DNA from: Acidobacteriota bacterium
Lineage (GTDB): Bacteria; Acidobacteriota; Polarisedimenticolia; Gp22-AA2
Assembly: GCA_003223135.1 (NCBI GenBank)
Contig: QHXX01000036.1
Location: 1-37,720, forward strand
Length of the DNA: 37,720 bases
Reading direction: 5' to 3'
Numbering within the stretch: position 1 is the stretch's first letter; every line of letters begins with the position of its first letter. The notes beneath the pieces were generated by a model, which was not told the origin of the DNA, ran no database searches, and worked only from the letters and a program-made list of their open reading frames with translations. The translations under genes and the position numbers were made by a program. This document shows positions 35,222-37,720 of this stretch, piece after piece.

Positions 35222-35236
35222 CCGCCGATTCGGCGG
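35222..35236. terminator. Hairpin between convergent BON and phosphohydrolase genes
   Basis: CCGCCG-ATT-CGGCGG forms a 6-bp stem with a 3-nt loop in the 20-bp gap between two convergent stops. No T tract follows on either side, so if it terminates transcription it may do so weakly. Confidence 0.4.
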
Positions 35237-35241
35237 TAACC

Positions 35242-36222
35242 TCACGGGGCGCTGTCGGCTTGGAGGGCCGCGGGGATCGGCGGCCCCGCCTCGGGGTTGA
35301 ATGCCCCCGGGTCCAATCCAAAGAAGCGCAGGAGGGTGGCCGCGACATCGGCCTGGTGCACGGTGGGATAGGGCGCGACCTCGCCCCGGTCGGGGGTGTC
35401 GGGGCCGATGACGGCGATCCAGATGTCCGCGGAGCCTTCGATCCCTTCGTCGTGCTCGACCCAGTCGGTGGGTGTGATCCCCCGGCCGTGGTCGGTGGTC
35501 ACGATGAGAGTGGTCCGGCCGCTGTAGCCGTCGAGGGATTGCACGGTCTCCCAGAGCGTCTTCAGATAGGCGTCGAAGACATTGATGTAGTCGAGCAGGC
35601 GGTCGTAGCGGCGCGCGTGCGCCCAGTCGTCCGATTCGTCGAGCGCGATGTAGAGGAGCCGCGGGCGTTGCGCTCGCAGATATTCGAGGGCCAGATTGAA
35701 GGTCACGGCGTCGCTGCGCCCTTCCTCCCACAGCGCCATGATCTCGAACTGCAGGTCGCCGAGGTAGGCCATGCGCGCCGTCTCGATCTCGGACGGCACC
35801 CTCTCGTAGCCGGCGTTGGTGAAGAACGCCCCTTCCTCGCTGGAGGAGAGCGTGGCGAAACCCTCCCAGGATCCGAAGGTGGCGACCTGGCGCTTGCCGA
35901 GCCCGAGCTGGCGGCGGACGAACTCGAGCACGGTGGGGTGGGGATAGCGCTTCACATCGTTGCTCAGAACATCCGGCTGGTACTGCCCCGTCAGGATCTC
36001 CGCGTAACCTGGGGCGGAGAACAGGTGCGGGTTTTTCGGGTGGACGCTGCTTCCCTTCCACTTGTTGCCGAGGACGATCCCCTGGAGCGCGAGGTTGCTC
36101 CAGAAGAAAGGCAGAAGCGCTGCGCGCCGTTCTTCGGGCGTGTCGCGCCAGAACCTCTTTCGCGTCCTTTCGAGGTCGTAGATCCCCGAACGCTTTTCTT
36201 TCTGTGCGACGATCGGATCCAT
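35242..36222 (-). CDS. Alkaline-phosphatase-superfamily hydrolase (type I phosphodiesterase/sulfatase-like), 5' end damaged
   Basis: The frame from ATG 36222 gives 326 residues with C-terminal metal motifs YIALDESDDWAH and VTTDHGRG plus the closing VHQADVAATLLRFFGL, as in arylsulfatase/phosphodiesterase relatives. The first strand with its metal-binding Asp (RNVILVTIDGLR, 36279-36244) is encoded upstream of that ATG in the same frame. No ATG, GTG or TTG precedes it before the aminotransferase coding sequence is reached. The natural start and any signal peptide are therefore missing. As it stands, the protein from 36222 lacks a metal ligand and would be inactive unless made by frameshift from the upstream gene. 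Confidence 0.75.
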   Translation of the reverse strand: MDPIVAQKEKRSGIYDLERTRKRFWRDTPEERRAALLPFFWSNLALQGIVLGNKWKGSSVHPKNPHLFSAPGYAEILTGQYQPDVLSNDVKRYPHPTVLEFVRRQLGLGKRQVATFGSWEGFATLSSSEEGAFFTNAGYERVPSEIETARMAYLGDLQFEIMALWEEGRSDAVTFNLALEYLRAQRPRLLYIALDESDDWAHARRYDRLLDYINVFDAYLKTLWETVQSLDGYSGRTTLIVTTDHGRGITPTDWVEHDEGIEGSADIWIAVIGPDTPDRGEVAPYPTVHQADVAATLLRFFGLDPGAFNPEAGPPIPAALQADSAP

Positions 36223-37442
36223 GCCGGTGAACAGCTCCTGAATACGCAGGCCGTCGATGGTGACCAGGATGACGTTGCGTGTGCGGAGCGGCCGCGTGAC
36301 GCGGGGCGGCGCTGCAGCTCGAGAAGCGTCGTATCGATGCGCGCCAGGCTCGCCTTCAGACGATCGGCGACGCCGCCGTAACCGATCCTCATGTAGCGCC
36401 TGATGCCGAAGTGCGCCCCGGGGGTGATCAGGACCGACTGGTCGCGCCGGAGCCTGTCGAACAGGGCCACCGATCCAATGGGCAAACCGTAACGCACCAG
36501 CGCGATGGCGCCGGCGCGGGGAGGAATGTAGGTGAAGATGTCGTCATGCGTGTGAATCCAGCGTTCGAGCCGCGGCAGGTTCCGGCGGATGATGCCGCGC
36601 GTGCGCTCGAGGATCGCCTCACGCCTCTTCGGCTCCATGACGATCTCGGCGAAATAGTTCGAGAGATACGTCGGCGTCAGCGTCAGATAGTCGTGGTAGG
36701 AGCACAGTCGGGCGATCGTCTTCGGCGGTCCGACGATCCAGCCGGTGCGCAGACCTGGGAGCCCAAACGCCTTCGAGAGGCCGGCGGTGATCAGCACCTT
36801 GTCGTGACGGCCCCAGAAGGTGGGCGTCGTCGTCCCGGACACTTCGGCGCCGCGGTACACCTCGTCGGCCACGATCCAGGCGCCGGCGCGGCGAGCGGCG
36901 CGCGTCACCGCGTCCATTTCCTCGTCGGTCAGGACCGCGCCGGTTGGGTTGTTCGGATTGGTGACCAGGATCACTTTCGTCCGCCGCGTGACCGAGCGCT
37001 CGAGACCATCCAGGTCGAGCGCCCACCGCCGGCGACCGTCATCCCGCCGCTCGACCAGCCGGAACGGATCGGCCTTTCCGGCGTAGGCCCGCGCCAGTCC
37101 CCAACCCTGCATGTAATTGGGGATCATGATGGCGGCGCGGTCCCCTCTCTCGAGGAGCCCCCACAAGACGACGTAGTTCGCCTCCGACCCGCCGTTCGTG
37201 ACCATGACGTGATCGCGTGTGGCGTCCCGGCCGTAAAACAGCGCGATCCGGTCTCGCAGCGTCTCCGATCCCCTCGACGGGGGATACTTCAGACGCGCCT
37301 GCCGCAGCCACTCCGGATCGGGAGATCCCTCGAGGAGCTCGTCGACCCGCATCGGCAGAACACCGCTCTCCGACAGGTTGTACTCGACCTCGTCCTCGTA
37401 CAGGCACTGCGTCCGTTCCATCCGGAACAGGTCGACGCGCAT
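35991..37442 (-). CDS. PLP-dependent class I/II aminotransferase; frame overruns into next gene
   Basis: Residues 1-379 (37442-36306) form a fold-type I aminotransferase: NGGSEANYVVLW, NPNNPTGAVL, ADEVYRG, and PLP-binding Lys224 in ITAGLSKAFGLPGLRTGW. C-terminal homology ends at RIDTTLLELQRR, a normal end for the family, but no stop follows. The frame runs 104 codons into the phosphohydrolase gene in a wrong frame, ending at 35991. The amino acid substrate is not evident. ATG 37442 is the first start, with GGAGAG upstream on the minus strand. It is divergent from the Smr gene by 120 bp. Confidence 0.85.
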   Translation of the reverse strand: MRVDLFRMERTQCLYEDEVEYNLSESGVLPMRVDELLEGSPDPEWLRQARLKYPPSRGSETLRDRIALFYGRDATRDHVMVTNGGSEANYVVLWGLLERGDRAAIMIPNYMQGWGLARAYAGKADPFRLVERRDDGRRRWALDLDGLERSVTRRTKVILVTNPNNPTGAVLTDEEMDAVTRAARRAGAWIVADEVYRGAEVSGTTTPTFWGRHDKVLITAGLSKAFGLPGLRTGWIVGPPKTIARLCSYHDYLTLTPTYLSNYFAEIVMEPKRREAILERTRGIIRRNLPRLERWIHTHDDIFTYIPPRAGAIALVRYGLPIGSVALFDRLRRDQSVLITPGAHFGIRRYMRIGYGGVADRLKASLARIDTTLLELQRRPASRGRSAHATSSWSPSTACVFRSCSPAWIRSSHRKKSVRGSTTSKGRERGSGATRPKNGAQRFCLSSGATSRSRGSSSATSGREAASTRKTRTCSPPQVTRRS

Positions 37443-37562
37443 CGGCTCTCCTGGCAGGAGCGCCCAAGAATAACAGAGGACGGTCTCCTTGCTCTGACCG
37501 TCCCGGGGCGCGGGACACGCTTCGGTAACAGTCCGCGACCGGCAATGGTAGTGTTAGGCGCG

Positions 37563-37720
37563 ATGGATCATGACGATATCCCCGTGGCCCTGCCCATCGA
37601 CGGCACGCTGGATCTGCACGCCTTCCTGCCCCGCGAGATTGGCACGCTCGTGCCCGACTACCTGGCCGCCTGCCGGGAGCGCGGCATCCTCCAGGTGCGC
37701 ATCGTCCACGGCAAGGGAAC
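37563..37720 (+). CDS. Smr-domain protein (N-terminal part, cut by window end)
   Basis: From ATG 37563 the frame is open to the edge (52 codons). It shows LDLHAFLPREIG and RERGILQVRIVHGKG, the N-terminal half of a small Smr domain like that at the end of MutS2, a nuclease-type domain acting on DNA or RNA. It appears to be a stand-alone Smr protein since the domain begins near residue 10. The rest lies outside the window. Confidence 0.85.
   Translation, partial: MDHDDIPVALPIDGTLDLHAFLPREIGTLVPDYLAACRERGILQVRIVHGKG

Overview
The window is high-GC DNA from a Gram-negative, outer-membrane-bearing bacterium. It encodes a TolC channel, a phosphate-type porin, an Omp85-type barrel and several lipoproteins. 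Gene content (DhnA/FbaB-type aldolase, patatin-Omp85 protein, sulfate ABC operon with a porin, ffs-dnaX-ybaB-recR cluster, HpnN-like transporter) fits Acidobacteriota or a neighbouring soil or subsurface phylum, but no rRNA or other strong taxonomic marker is present, so this is a guess.

Layout. 1-603: the start of an unidentified leftward gene, then about 540 bp without a gene that holds a cluster of DnaA-box-like sites. 604-3813: an MsrB-MsrA lipoprotein, a peptidoglycan-binding/CHAP protein, tRNA-Ser(GGA) with a clear promoter, and an HtrA-type protease. 3878-7935: a sugar-phosphate operon (glucokinase start fragment, fructose-1,6-bisphosphatase, class I aldolase) running directly into a patatin-Omp85 gene. 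8050-14245: a TolC/membrane-fusion/RND efflux operon. 14312-16376: three overlapping genes, rhodanese, pirin, DedA-rhodanese. 25319 back to 16352 (minus strand): CysA-Usp fusion, porin, sulfate-binding protein, CysT, CysW, histidine kinase, response regulator. 25646-28412: MFS exporter, CoA-type Nudix hydrolase, DUF4440 lipoprotein. 28431-29159 (minus): nickel/cobalt permease. 29353-35221: SRP RNA, dnaX, ybaB, recR, an HpnN-like transporter and a BON protein. 35242-37442 (minus): aminotransferase and alkaline-phosphatase-superfamily hydrolase. 37563-end: start of a Smr-domain protein.

The main discovery is the cluster at 14312-16376. Both rhodanese domains are interrupted by an in-frame TGA exactly where relatives carry the second cysteine of the active-site loop. 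In both, rhodanese homology continues in frame after the TGA. In both, a 7-bp stem-loop follows with its loop starting after exactly 21 nucleotides and with G as second loop base, as expected of a bacterial SECIS element. The post-TGA frame of the first gene ends in an ATGA overlap with the pirin gene. I read these as two selenocysteine-containing rhodaneses, one fused to a DedA membrane protein. The adjacent sulfate importer could also carry selenate, which makes a sulfur/selenium link plausible but unproven.

A second theme is unusually tight gene junctions. The aldolase has lost its C-terminus and stop where the patatin gene begins without a signal peptide. The aminotransferase has no stop of its own where the phosphohydrolase begins without a start codon. 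Only 11 codons of a glucokinase remain before the phosphatase. These may be real deletions or assembly faults. Many remaining genes overlap by ATGA or GTGA, so translational coupling is general here.
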